Under the pieces are notes generated by a model. It did no database searches, was not told where the DNA came from, and saw only the letters and a list, made by a program, of their open reading frames with translations. From Amphibalanus amphitrite (taxonomy: Eukaryota; Arthropoda; Thecostraca; Balanomorpha; Balanidae), in assembly GCF_019059575.1 (NCBI RefSeq), contig NW_024881963.1:62001-126000 (forward strand): DNA of 64,000 nucleotides, written 5' to 3'. Both the position numbers and the translations under genes were made by a program. Of this stretch, positions 34,576-59,439 are shown one piece after another; within the stretch, counting starts at the first letter, position 1, and the number at the start of each line of letters is the position of its first letter.

Positions 34576-35697
34576 GAAAAATATTCTCCGATATGGGTAA
34601 TGTGAAATTGAGTCGCAATCATTTTGGGTAGTATGAAAAATGCTCTTTCCAACAGAACCCTAGTAAAAAACGTGAATGGACAAAAAATTACTTTTATTTT
34701 GACATGAATATTGGCCTGTTTTTAAGTCATCCTGGTATGCCGTAAGATTTCGACCTATTAATTGGTGTTCCCCCAATCATTGAAGCTTGAGCAGTGAAAA
34801 ATATGAAAGCCTAATCTGTTTTGCATCATTAGTGATTCTCCTAGGGTGTTGCCATTTCTCCCTAGGTGTTGCGAGTTGCTTTTGCAAAACGTGTTCCTGA
34901 AACGGCTCAATTTTTTGAGCCCTCAGCATTACGCCTATGGGAGCCTCTGGCGTCACACGCTCAATATTTTGAGCGCTCAATAATTTGAGCTTTTCCCCCT
35001 TGTGTGTGGGACCATATACCGTGATTTCAAGTGCACCCAAGCTCCCCAAGCTGCTTTGAATTGCTTGGAACTTGACAGGGACGGACGGTAGGCTGCTTGA
35101 AAGCGTGTGACTGTCATGAGATTGGTGTCTGATCCTGATGCCCTTGAATTGCATGCTAGTGACGTTCGGTGACATTAATTTAAGGTAAGTTGAAGTGATC
35201 GCTCATTTCAATTTCAGTTGGCATTTCAGTTTGGGTCGTGAATCAAGCACAGAATTGGTATACAAAGACGAAGTGCTTACAGGAGAGTTAAACTTCTATC
35301 CAATTCCAAAATATTTTCTCCCATGAATCTTTGCACACTGTGCATGGTATCAGTAAGGCAGACATAGCACGAGCTGCCATATGTGATACCTACCTACCCT
35401 AGGCTGAAGGTTGTAGAAAGTAGGCTGTAGGTTGTAGGTCAGGTTGGGTCTGGTGGGGCTAGGTTTGTTTTGTTTTGGATTGGTTAGAAAGACGCATTCC
35501 AATTCTGGCGCATATAGCAGCTCATCCTATGTCTGCCTTACCAGTGATGTATTGTCGTGCAACTTTGACCACCAAGAGCAATTGGTATTCATTTACTTAA
35601 GGTCCACCATACAGAGGTTTCATTAGGTGTAAAACGTTACTATAGCAAAGCAAATTAGTTTTCCAGGAGTGGGCCAAAGTTGCCCTTGGTGGACGAC

Positions 35698-35837
35698 GGT
35701 GAAAACAGGGCGCCTGGGGCGATTTGATCAAGGTTCGTGAAATACACACGTGACGTTCAGCATGTAGAAGGCCCACAGAGGGGGAGAAGCTCCAAATGTC
35801 ACGTGACTAATATGCCCTCCGGCGCCCTGTTTTCACC
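35698..35837. mobile_element. Short MITE-like inverted repeat
   Basis: GGTGAAAACAGGGCGCC at 35698-35714 is matched exactly in reverse complement at 35821-35837. An outer, imperfect pair, TGCAACTTTG.CCACCAAG (35558-35576) and its complement (35847-35865), surrounds it, suggesting nested elements. Confidence 0.75.
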
Positions 35838-36679
35838 GGCGTCCCCCTTGGTGACCAAAGTTGCATGGAACTACAGTACCCAATATGCACAAAGCCTAGC
35901 TTACACAAAGGGAACAAGACAAGTGATTCAGGTTTGGATTGTGGGGCCAAGGCAGAGGCACCTTCTAATCAATCACATGTTTGACTGGGATGAGGACATA
36001 GTTTCAGCAGGAAAATGTTTGATTTTTGTACTTTTTTCAATAGCTGTGTGTGCTAATGTACCATCAAGTCTTGACTCAAGATTGCAGTTGATTTGCATTG
36101 TTCCTTGTTGTCTTGCTCTGTTGCACATTGCTATGCCTTGACTAATGAATGACCTGATCATTCAAGTGTGTCTGGTCCTGGAATCTGGATTACCACTTAC
36201 CAGTATGAACTTAGTGCAAGACAGCAGTACAAAAGTTGAACCATATTGTAGTATTTATGCCACTGTTTTCTCTCACCAGCTTGAGCTGATGCTTAGTCAT
36301 ATATACAAATTACAATGGCTGGGCAAGTAGTGTGGTATGTTCCTCTCTTTTCTCCCCTGGGGATCCAAAGAGTTGGATTTGGATGTTTGGGGATATTTGC
36401 AAAAGGTTACTCCATTTCTGTAAGCAATGATTGGTACCTACCTACTTTATTTAAATCCATTCAATTCCAAATTGTTTTCTCCCATGAATCTGTACAGTTG
36501 TCAAGACAGTTTCCTGAATCCTGAATTGTTCACATTATATAATTCAATCATGCTGGTGTATGCACTAACTTAGAGTTATACATTTTCATTTTCATTTGTG
36601 GCTTTTATATGTGAAGTCAGGAAATTCAGAGAGAAAAAAAATGAGGTGACTGATGTATAAGTAATATTTTTAAATTTAA

Positions 36680-37268
36680 AGGCTGAGCTACACTATGCGT
36701 GACCGTCCAGGAAATTACGTGCGTGATCTGCAGACCTGTGATTTCAAGACTTCCTCATGACATTGGTTTCTGCGATTTTCCAGAATTTCCGTGAATTATT
36801 GTATGCTGACGTAATAATAACAACTAGTAAATTGTTTCGCAACAAACGCTTTACTTTGCTATCTTCTATACTATTTTATTGATAATTAGTTTATTTTGTT
36901 AATAAAACATCAAAAACACATGTAAATTAAAGAAACAATTATTAATTACGTCACTTGGATTCATACGGTGCGCCACCAAGTGCGCCAACAACTGTCTCAT
37001 ATCACGCAATCTCGCAGATACTGCAAACAAGTTTGTAGCTCTGAACTTTATATCGGTATGGAACATCCTGACCGTCCTGACTATCCGGCATTTCCTGTAC
37101 TGAACGTCCGGGATTTCCTTGACTGAATCTGCGTGACCCCAGTGTAGCCGACAGTGTGTATTTCCTATCAGCTGAACTTCATCTGCGTACCGATTTTCTG
37201 CAAAACCCGCAAACTCGCAGATCACGCACGTAATTTCCTGGACGATCACGCATAGTGTAGCTCGGCCT
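36680..37268. mobile_element. 589-bp MITE with about 55-bp terminal inverted repeats
   Basis: The left end AGGCTGAGCTACACTATGCG (from 36680) and the complement of the right end (to 37268) match over about 55 bp with two differences, including CGTCCAGGAAATTACGTGCG. The left flank is TTAA (36676-36679) and the right flank TCAG, so a TTAA duplication may have decayed. The interior is AT-rich and non-coding. Confidence 0.88.
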
Positions 37269-37457
37269 TCAGTGTGCTCAAGTTTATCAGAAGTAGCATA
37301 ATGATGATAAAGACATAGCTGCTTACATTATGTAAATTGCAAAATTTAATTCATTATTCATTAATCTCAGCTTTATTAAAAACACATCCTCCCAAAATTA
37401 AGTCACGTTTCTTTATGTCACCTTATTGCTGTATCATTGATGTCATTTTCTTTTTGC

Positions 37458-40001
37458 AGATACTCTAGCAACAATGGTGGATTAGCCTGGTATTATTTTG
37501 AGCAAATCGCTACTTTTTATAAAGGTAAGCAATCCTCACGCTGTACCTGTCATTATCTTTGTTGTATCTGTGCTTCAAAGCTCTTTCATTGCGTATATTT
37601 TCTATGTGGCAGTGAATCTACTGACTCAAACAAGGATGATAAGTCTAGGGGCCTGAGAAACCTTTAAGTTCTGTGAGCAAATCTGTAATAAGTCATATAC
37701 CAATTATCAGTGTGGAATCCATGCATCATTTAATTTCCCTTTTACATATTGTTATCAATGATAGCTGAAAGTGGGAGGAATTGGATGAATTAGCAATGTT
37801 TGCTCGCCGGTTGGCTAATTTTTCCGCTGCCTAAATAGGCATTAGATACCCTTTTTTAAATACCCTTTTGGAAGAGCATTAGACTTGAGATGAAAGTCTG
37901 ACCTCTGCTTTGAGATGATGTGTAATGTGCAGAGCAAAGGGTTCATTACTCGGTATCCATTCGACTTATGCTGGGGGAGAGATACATGCTATTAGCATTT
38001 CGTCGTCGAGTTGCATTATGAATTGATGCACCTGCTTGCTTGCTGCCTGTACTGACTGCGGTACTTAGCCAGAAGCACAAATGCCTTTTAGCTAACATTT
38101 CAGCATTACGGTGTAGTTCACCTAGCCTACTTTGTCTGTCTGCACTTGGTGACTGGTCTGTCTCCTGCTCCTAGAGGTACCTACTGTATTTGTGTGCAAG
38201 ATGGACGGGCAGAGCCGCACGTGCATCGAGTGGATGTGCAACGACGAATACGAACCGGGAAGGTGAGGATGATGAAAAGATAGATGGATGGATAAGTGCC
38301 GACGCTTTCCTCCATGCATGGTTGCTTCTTTACTTGCGCTGGGTGGCAGGCACTGCACAGGCAGTTATTAGGTATGAGTGCGTCTTAACAAAATTTGAAT
38401 TGAAAAATCGTGTTGTATTGCAAGCGTGCTTTCTAGAGGAATTATCTCGCTAGCAGCATCCCGTGCTTATCATTTTGTCTTCTCTTTTTTGTGGGAGATA
38501 GCCAATAAAACCCGTGCTAGTCCACCCGTTTCCAAACTTTAACATGATTCAACAGCCATCCACCGATCACCGCTCGGTACCGGCAGCCTGTCCGCCGTCC
38601 GGTGCCCTCTGACCCGCCCCGTCGCCCGTGCGCCACAGTTTCGACCTGGCCAACATCGTGTCTCCGCCGGACCATGAGTCCATGTTCCACTCGCTGATGA
38701 ACGCCACGCCTCTGGGCGGAGACGAGGGACCGGGCACACCGCCAGTGGGCGCCCACGGCTGGTCGCTGGGCCGCCGGCCGTCCGACTCGGCCTCCATCGC
38801 CACCCCCACGTCACTGGTGTCGCTGGTGCGCCATCTGGAGGTTTCTCCTGGGGAGAACTCGGCGCCGCCGCCGCCGCCGTCCGCCATGACCTCGGCCACG
38901 GCCACCAAAATGACCGTCAAAGTCGGCGATGAGGCTGGTGAGTGGATGATGGAAAAGTGGGAAGGGTTGTAATCGAATTAGTAGGTTGAAGTGCAGATGT
39001 CGCCGCGTTGTACGTACAGCCCACCGCTAAAGTAATGTGTGGTTTTACCAATCTGAACGGATGGCTTTGACCGACGATTTTTAAATGCGGACTGATTGAA
39101 AAGAAGACGTTAATAGATAAAGTTGTAGCTGCAAGGGTGAAGATACATGTAAGCTACATTTAAAGTCTCGTTGCAGTCTGGCTAATCGTTCCTAGGCTTC
39201 AGAAGCAGAACATACCCATGACTGAAACCACACATTACTTCTGCTGTGGACTGTACCTCCATGTTTGTCTTTTGAAGCTGGGATGCTTTATGTCTTGTCA
39301 GTTTATAATGTCGCTTTGCTTGCTTTTCAATTCAATGCATAGGAGGTATGCGTTTCAAGGCCGAATCCGGCCGAATCCACCTTAGGCATTAAGTCAAGAC
39401 CCGTGCGTTTTGAAGCATTGAGTCGTCACGGCGAGTGTTGCACCGCCGATAGACGTATATCCAAGATTTATTTTATCTGACCGCCTGCTCGCCCTCCCCA
39501 GCCGACACGTTCGCCGACCCGGTCCCGGCGCCGTCTCTGACCCAGGCCGTCTCCGAGGCTCTGGGCGCCGCCGGGTCGCAGCAGGACGCGGACGAGGTGG
39601 GCTACAACCTGACTCGCGTCACCTCGGCCACGGATCTCGCCGAACTGCCGAGCGTGGAACGCCCCAATCTGGAGCGCAGACCGTCCCTATCGTGCCCCAA
39701 CACGCCGCCGCGCCAGCGCCGCGGCCACCGGTTCTTCACGCCGTCCATATTCTATCCGGAGCGGCCGGCAGACATCTGCCGCGAGTGGCGCGATAGCCAC
39801 CCTGACCAGCCGGACGCGGCTGCCCCGGCCGGCGGGGCGGCGGCCCTCCCGGCAGCCGGAGTGTCCTTCCTTCCGCCGGCCTCGTCCCTCGCGACTGCCG
39901 GAGGTATGACCGATCCGCCGGCTGAGCGTAAAAAGAACCGCAACAGGCCGCGTCCCAGCCGCCTGCGCGAACTCAACTTCCTCGCCCCCACCTCCATGTA
40001 A
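37458..40001 (+). CDS. Unrecognised protein gene, C-terminal four exons
   Basis: Exons are 37458-37522, 38175-38262, 38639-38937 and 39502-40001. All have GT/AG junctions and compatible phases (1,2,1), giving 316 codons to the TAA. The first exon (YSSNNGGLAWYYFEQIATFYK) is open at its 5' side, so upstream exons are likely; alternatively translation starts at the ATG at 38201, which has a strong context (GCAAGATGG). The N-terminal part has a compact Cys/Trp segment, CKMDGQSRTCIEWMCNDEYE. The rest is low-complexity and probably disordered: Ser/Pro-rich with candidate phospho-sites (RRPSDSAS, RRPSLSCPNTPP), a patch HRFFTPSIFYPE, an Ala/Pro stretch and a basic tail RKKNRNRPRPSRLREL. I do not recognise the family. 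It is convergent with KANK, 1.36 kb between stops. Confidence 0.7.
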
Positions 40002-41359
40002 AAAAGAAGGTGCCGACCCGCAGGCGCAGACCTATTAACCGATCGCCGGCGCCGTGGACTTTGTAGACAGCTCCGACGCGTTTAGACGCCTCTGGCGCGG
40101 TGGTAGCGCCACGTTTAGAATCTGCCAGGACGGCCAGTTGTATAAGCTGTGGGCGAGGTAGGTAGCCGAAGGACTTTCCGCGAACGTAGCTCTCAAGGTG
40201 GTGTACTTAGTTGGAAGATACTGACCCGCCGTATTCGGTGCACGCGCCGCAATCACCCTGTAGTAATAATTGCGACGGGGTTGGCTTTCTAGTGAGCCGG
40301 GTTCTGCTGGTAGTGGGCGCTGCGCGGAGTCGTCGCGCTGTATTCTCACTATGGTCGCGAAAGGTGGGTTTCCGTGGGACTGTGATGGTGTGCGCCGTGT
40401 GCTCCCCGCCCCGTTCGGCTCGCCCGTGTGGTGAGCGTCTCCGCCGCTGCGGCCTGAAGCGGCCTCTGTCGGCCGGAACTGGCCAGGTTGGTTTGTCTGT
40501 CTGTGATTGAGCTCTGCCGCGCCGTCGGCGGCGAGAGAGATCTGGGTGCACTACAAATATATCGCTGTTTCAGAGACGGCTTTAGGGATGGTGCCAGGCC
40601 GAATTGTTGGCATGAAGGATAGGATTGGGTGGGACGTCTTTTTGCTTCCAATGCGTTGGCACAGCATCGCAGTCTTGATGACCACGCACATGCTAGTTTG
40701 CTAAGTGTCGAGAGGAGGCGAACCACCTAAATATGAACGCTTCCCGGCATACAATTAGCACAGAACGAATCTACGCCCGCCTGTCGTGTGTTCTTTCTTT
40801 CGTTCACAATTACAACTCAATCAACTACTCGTATGGCCACTCAGGTTTCGAGGAATGTATTGGCAGCGGATGGTTAAAAACCTCACCTATCGCACGTCAA
40901 ACACAAGCACACATTAAAAGTCAGTTACACATTCGTTGGCACATGTTAGTACTGCAAATTACCGCCGACTTCGCCGACAGCTCGGTAAAACTGGGGCACA
41001 CTCGGTGCTGTCGGACCCGGTACAGCCAGTCACTAGCAGACTCCACTCAATGATAAAACTTGGTCAGTGCACCACTCGCTTCACCCTGGAAGCCGAAACG
41101 TCTGGGGAGTCCGCGCTGAGCGCCTGGGTTGAATAAGAAGGCAACGTCTCGAACAATTCTGACTGAGGTTAGTTGTGCGTCGCTGCGAACGACTCGTCTG
41201 GCTGTATCAGTTAAATATCACGACCAGCCCGTGCCACCGGTTCTCGGGGCGCGGTCTGCCGCCCGGCCGCGCCGCTGCGCGCGTTACAAGGCACTGACAC
41301 CGACCGATCCTCCACACCTCCCCTGGACGGAGTATCACCACAAGCCCACATCACGCGCT
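40002..41359. other. Shared 3' region between two convergent genes
   Basis: It lies between the stop of the plus-strand gene (39999-40001) and the KANK stop (41360-41362, minus). Both 3' UTRs must fall here or overlap. I see no clear AATAAA for either strand. Several chance open frames occur; none is supported. Confidence 0.5.
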
Positions 41360-54662
<13,303 letters not shown>

Positions 54663-57617
54663 CTGCCGGAGACACGGAGAGGGACGAAAATCGGTCAGAC
54701 AGAAAATAGGAACAAAAGCGACAACAAAAATAATCACAAAAACACCATCATTTATTTTCATTTAAAACGTACGAAACAGGTGGACCAGATGATGATGCAA
54801 ATTGCAAACGTTGCACCCTTTGTTGCCTTAGTGGAATGATGTTATGTGACTTGTTATGGGACATACATATGTTATGTGACTTAGTGGATGCTTTGGTGTT
54901 GCGAAAACTGATTGAAGACGGAATGAATAGAAGAAAAACAATCTCGCTCGACGAAGGATGGTGGTCTTTACCAGATAATGCCACCGTTTTTCCTCTACAT
55001 GATGCACCTAAACAGCACGCACATTGCACATTCGCAACACGCAGCTCCGTTCATGACCTCATACATCATCCAGCACTATGCCCGCGGCTATGTGAGGTGA
55101 CCTGTTCTGTGAGCTTGCGGCTGGAGAAAGCATTCCTACCGACCCACCAGCTGTCGCAGTTGCTCAACCGCGATCAAGAATCATCAAACGTGACCCCGTC
55201 AGCACAGGCCACCACTGGAGACACCACGGCGGCGGGGCCGGTCACGAGAGGTCACGTGAGGTCAGGTCACGCACCGACACGGTGATCTGCATACTCAGCT
55301 CACACGAGCCTGCGTGACCGTCACAGAGGAGGGGGCGACGCCGGCCCAGAACGATCGGAATGATCGCAATACAGTGAAAGCAAGCTGTAACGATGAGAGA
55401 TAAACGTGCACCTGATGTAGGTTTGCAGATGACAGATAGGTCTGTGTCAACTATGCGTCCATTTAAAGCGCTATTTTTGGACATCTCACACAAAAAAAAA
55501 GCTTCTTGCTAACATTCAATCAAAACTAGACATGAAACTAAAACCTTGCCCACCAACACAACGGATCGATTCCACTCCACACATGTCTTCGCCCTCGTTT
55601 CATTTACTCCATTCATCTCACATCTGCAAAGTAGGTGGATAAAAACCAGCTCGACTGGGGCAGAGATTAGATCGTAAGGTCGCTTGGTCGGCCGCAGTAA
55701 CGGTTATTGAATGACCACAGCGCGCTATACGACAATCAACAGATGGACTTTTTAACCACTTAAAGTGGCTTTGACATGTCCTATCCCAATTTTCACAGGT
55801 CTATATCTCAGGGATTTATCCACAGTCCCTAGCTACTTGTTCATCACAAAAGGATAGAAACAAGAAAAGTGTTTCGTAACGGTGGGTATCACGAGTCGAT
55901 ACAGAACTTCGCAAATCGCAATGTTCCGACGGCTGTCTACAGCCCGATGAAAATGGTGATTAATGAATAGATCACTCCTTTTTCGGGCCGCTGATTTTTG
56001 TTTCTTTTGCACGGCTGCAGACAGGCAGTTAAACCAGCCCCGTGGTGCAGCCAGTATGAGGTCAGCAAAGACGGTGGCACACGCCGGACAAATGGTGAAG
56101 CATCCCACACAGAGAGTTAACGTACGGTAGACGTTCGTGCTATAAAACATGCATGAATGACATGATGATAGCAGCTGGTTCTGCAAATGGAGAAGGCGTC
56201 TCTGCATGGCTGAATATCGGCTCTCCACAGTCCACACCATTGTATGCCCTGGCCATCGGAAGATACCAGCTGGGTGTGATAACGGTTAAAGACAAGTAAA
56301 GAACTGAAATTTATTAGTGAGAAGTTACAGAAGCAAAGCCGGAAAGCCAAAGTACCTATTGTCTAATGGCGATCATCTGGGCCAACCGGTAACCGGTAGG
56401 TATCGAAACAAAATGTGAACTGTTCTGCTTTTGTGAAACGGGTTTAGGCTAACTTTTCGTTAGCCTAAACCCGATTTTCAATTTATTTTAATTTACCCTA
56501 ACTTTTTGGATAGCATAAATTAAAACTAGTGTATTTTGATAGGAACAGCCCAGATCCGAGTTTATACTAACTTTGGAGCACGTTAGCCTAAACCAGATTT
56601 ACCCTAACCCGGCCAATTAAACGATTCTGTTAGTTCATATTTTATCCACCAGAGTTTGCTTCATACTCAAAGGCCTTCCTCGTCCAGTAAAAGATCTGGC
56701 AGCGATGTGCCACGTCGATTTGGAAGCACGACTGAGCTACAATTTCGGCGCAGCTGTTTGCACGCCGGAATATCTTTGAGCGTTATTGTTGTTGCACGTG
56801 CAGTTTCAAGGATGGTGGTCGTTGTGTGTCTACAACAGGTAAGCTAAATATTGTTCTCCCTAATATATGATAGATCAGGTTAAGTAAACAGCCAGAAGAA
56901 CTCCACCCACCCATATTGTTGTCACTTGTCTCCTTGTTTTGTTTTGTTTTTCCACCTACCTTCTTGCAAAAACTGCCTGTAGCTAGCTTGTGCCTGCCAT
57001 GACATGACTAGAGTCCATACCGGTATCCCTTTTTGCTTTATCTTGGCGGCTGTATAGTTGTGTGAAGATGGCGGATACTAGGCTCATGTGTTGTTAATGG
57101 TTACATCACTTTTCATTTTGAAATGAAGGAGCAGGGCATTCTTACAATTGTAAAACTAACCATACTTTGTTGGAAGCTGTTCTGTTAGGTTGTGCGCCAG
57201 TTGGGTAAAGGACGAGGCTCAAATCCAAATATTGATCGACCAATGAAAGGTTGGAGTGGGCAGGGCCATGACCATGTAACAAAAAAATGGATGTGATTTT
57301 GTGCATCCTAGCTTTCAAATGAAAAAAAAGACATTAGCAAGTTGTAATTCACACAAGGCCTGTACTCACTCAGCGCACAATTAGCTGGCGGTCCTAATGA
57401 AGTAAGTTGTGACTCAAGGCCAACCGACGTTTGACGGCAATTGCTGATCGACAGAAACGTGCCAGAAAAGTGAGTAATTAAGAGATGGTAAATAGTTAGG
57501 TATTATTTGTATTAATTTGTTTACAATATTGTTAATTATAGCAAAATTAATTATTATTCAATAGTTACTATTTTGTATTTATTGTTTTAAAAATAAATTT
57601 CTAAACTTTTTTCATAG
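54663..57617. other. Upstream of KANK, no exon assigned
   Basis: The KANK start exon and promoter should lie here or beyond the window on the minus strand; I could not identify them. A plus-strand open frame at 56656-56847 ends at a good donor (CAACAG|GTAAGC) but is unassigned. Confidence 0.4.
56439..56473. repeat. Perfect 15-bp-stem hairpin
   Basis: CGGGTTTAGGCTAAC, a 5-nt loop TTTTC, then GTTAGCCTAAACCCG. The same words recur nearby (GTTAGCCTAAACCAG at about 56584), suggesting a small inverted-repeat element. Confidence 0.9.
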
Positions 57618-57864
57618 TGCCGATCCATTTATGGAATGGCCAGCTGATTGTCTGCCAAAGTGGACGCCCAGAACCTGCAAAAACATCGTCATTTTCGGGT
57701 GAATGTGCGTACTTTCGTCAAGTATTACTCGTTAACTATCATTCCTTTGGTAATGGAAGCTTTTTCTCTTCAGTGGGTGTACTCAATACCGCAAGTATTG
57801 TCCCGTTACACTGAATGCACCCCGTCATAGCGGGGACTGCATTTATGCCCATATATGGTTATAG
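57618..57864 (+). CDS. Candidate last two exons of an unrecognised gene
   Basis: After the acceptor TTTTTTCATAG (57617) the frame reads ADPFMEWPADCLPKWTPRTC and then KNIVIFG, ending at GG|GTGAAT (57698). An AG at 57773 after TTTTCTCTTC allows rejoining in phase to GCTQYRKYCPVTLNAPRHSG and on to a TAG at 57862-57864. The composition (Trp, Cys, Pro) is protein-like and both junctions keep the frame, but the 75-bp intron and the missing upstream exons make this tentative. It could be a gene end or part of a mobile-element protein. Confidence 0.3.
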
Positions 57865-59439
57865 GTACAAGATCCATTTATTGATCGATCAATGTTTTTA
57901 TTTCTGCCTCATAGTTTCCCCAATTGGCATGCTTCTTGTAAAACACTGATTGGCAGTGCTGCTAGCAGGTGGCAAAGAAAAATGATGAAGCTAACCACAC
58001 ACAAAAAATACAGCCAAAATAATGACTGTTTTTTATGCAAAGCATGCTAAAAGACAATCAGGAATTTGATTTTTTATGGAGGCAATCTGGTGTCAGAATC
58101 AAACTATTGATTCCACAAACATTAGTTTGTGTTTTATTTTCGATAGTTTGGCTATTAACAAAATTGCATAGGCGTAGGAACAGGAGGGGCCAGGTGGGCA
58201 AGTGCCCACCTACTTTTTGAGGTGGGGGGCTGGGGGCTTCAGGGCCTCCTGTAAGGGATTTTCGCTGGAGGGGGGGGGCAGAGGCCCAAGGAGCCAAACC
58301 TAGGGTTCCCTCAAATCCTGTTTTCTCATCGGATTTAGGCCACTTATTTTTAGTCATAGCCCTGACACGATTATCTTTTCTTAACTAAGAAAAATAAAAA
58401 TAGTAGCCTATCTTATCCATGCTTTGATATTTATTTGTAACCCTTTCACATTGCCCGACCAGGTGGTTACAAAAATGAAATACAAAGGAAATACGAACCT
58501 CCCAATTTTAATGCTATCTTGCTCAAAATTTTGCGCTGAACCTGAATCCCCTGTCAGCATTTGGGGCCTGGGGGTAGGTCTGGTCAGGTAAGCTCAGGTC
58601 AACCAGTGTCCAGTAGCTAGCCTAGGTGTCATGCCGGGTAGCCAAAGTAGGTGTCAATCACCACTGAAAGGGAGCTTCGTAACATGGGAAGCTTTGTAAC
58701 ATATTTTTTTGGCACCAAAACCTCTCTTGAAAATGGATCCTAAATTCGACATCTGCAAAAAGGACACTAATACATGTTGAAACTTGAAAAGGTGAAGCAA
58801 GGTCATCTAAGCTCAGTAACCTTGACCACCTGACCCTAATGCGACCCTGACACCTACCATAAGGCATGGTATTACAATCATTCCACAAGTTTGCGCGTTT
58901 TTTTTAAAGACACAAATAGTCTGAAAACGCGTCGATAATGTGCGCTAACACGCAGAATCGCGATTCTGCCATGCCATGGTCTCTAGAAACACGCCATAGG
59001 TCAAGGGTCATGGGGTTCGCGGTCATATAATTGTCATGATGTGTGTAATTTTGATTAGCTCGTGAATGCGAAAAGTTTCGCCGCGATCGGCCACCTTTTA
59101 CGAGTTTTTTTTTTTTTTTAACTGAGGGTCATGGGTGGGTCTATCCGACCTCCCAATAAGCGCGACGTTCAATTTCTCTCAAACACTCAGGGTATATTTT
59201 AACAAACTGACTGCGTCCCATTCGGGGACGCAGCCCCCTGCCTTTGGGACGTAGCCCTCGCGAAATTTGAACCACTGCGTCCCACACTGAAATGACAGGG
59301 TGTCAGCGGAAAAGTGCTAGCAAAAATAAGTAACATGCCTCGGTCTTTTACTGTGTAACAGATGTTGCTTTTCGATTGCTTTGTGCCCTGATTTACTATG
59401 TACCTAAGCACAAACATACCCTCTCCATTCCTTGTGCCT
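57865..59439. other. Intergenic with transposon-like traces
   Basis: No gene seen. A hairpin AGGTGGGCA-AG-TGCCCACCT lies in a G-rich patch at 58165-58290. Around 58560-59160 there are many GGTCA/TGACC words resembling, but not clearly part of, the AGGTCA-rich TTAA family. Confidence 0.45.

Larger units (their letters stand above)
30693..35014. mobile_element. 4.3-kb terminal-inverted-repeat element (candidate)
   Basis: The left end 30693-30750 and right end 34958-35014 are inverted copies: GTCCCACACACAAGGGGGAA, then GCTCAA....TTGAGC hairpins back to back. TATA sits outside both ends (30689-30692 and 35015-35018), a possible 4-bp duplication. Further CTCAA-spacer-TTGAG palindromes cluster inside the left end (30930-31060) and at 34904-34920 inside the right end. 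The interior holds a decayed GC-rich coding patch (31765-32325) and a LINE fragment (32955-33700). No transposase is recognised, so the two ends could instead be separate insertions in opposite orientation. Confidence 0.6.
33700..36679. other. AT-rich DNA with small inverted repeats; no gene assigned
   Basis: Two adjoining plus-strand frames (34004-34189 and 34186-34404) read somewhat like one frameshifted AT-rich protein but match nothing I know. Inverted repeats occur at 35345-35385 versus 35503-35545 (AGTAAGGCAGACATAG facing CTATGTCTGCCTTACC) and around 35558-35865. Confidence 0.4.
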
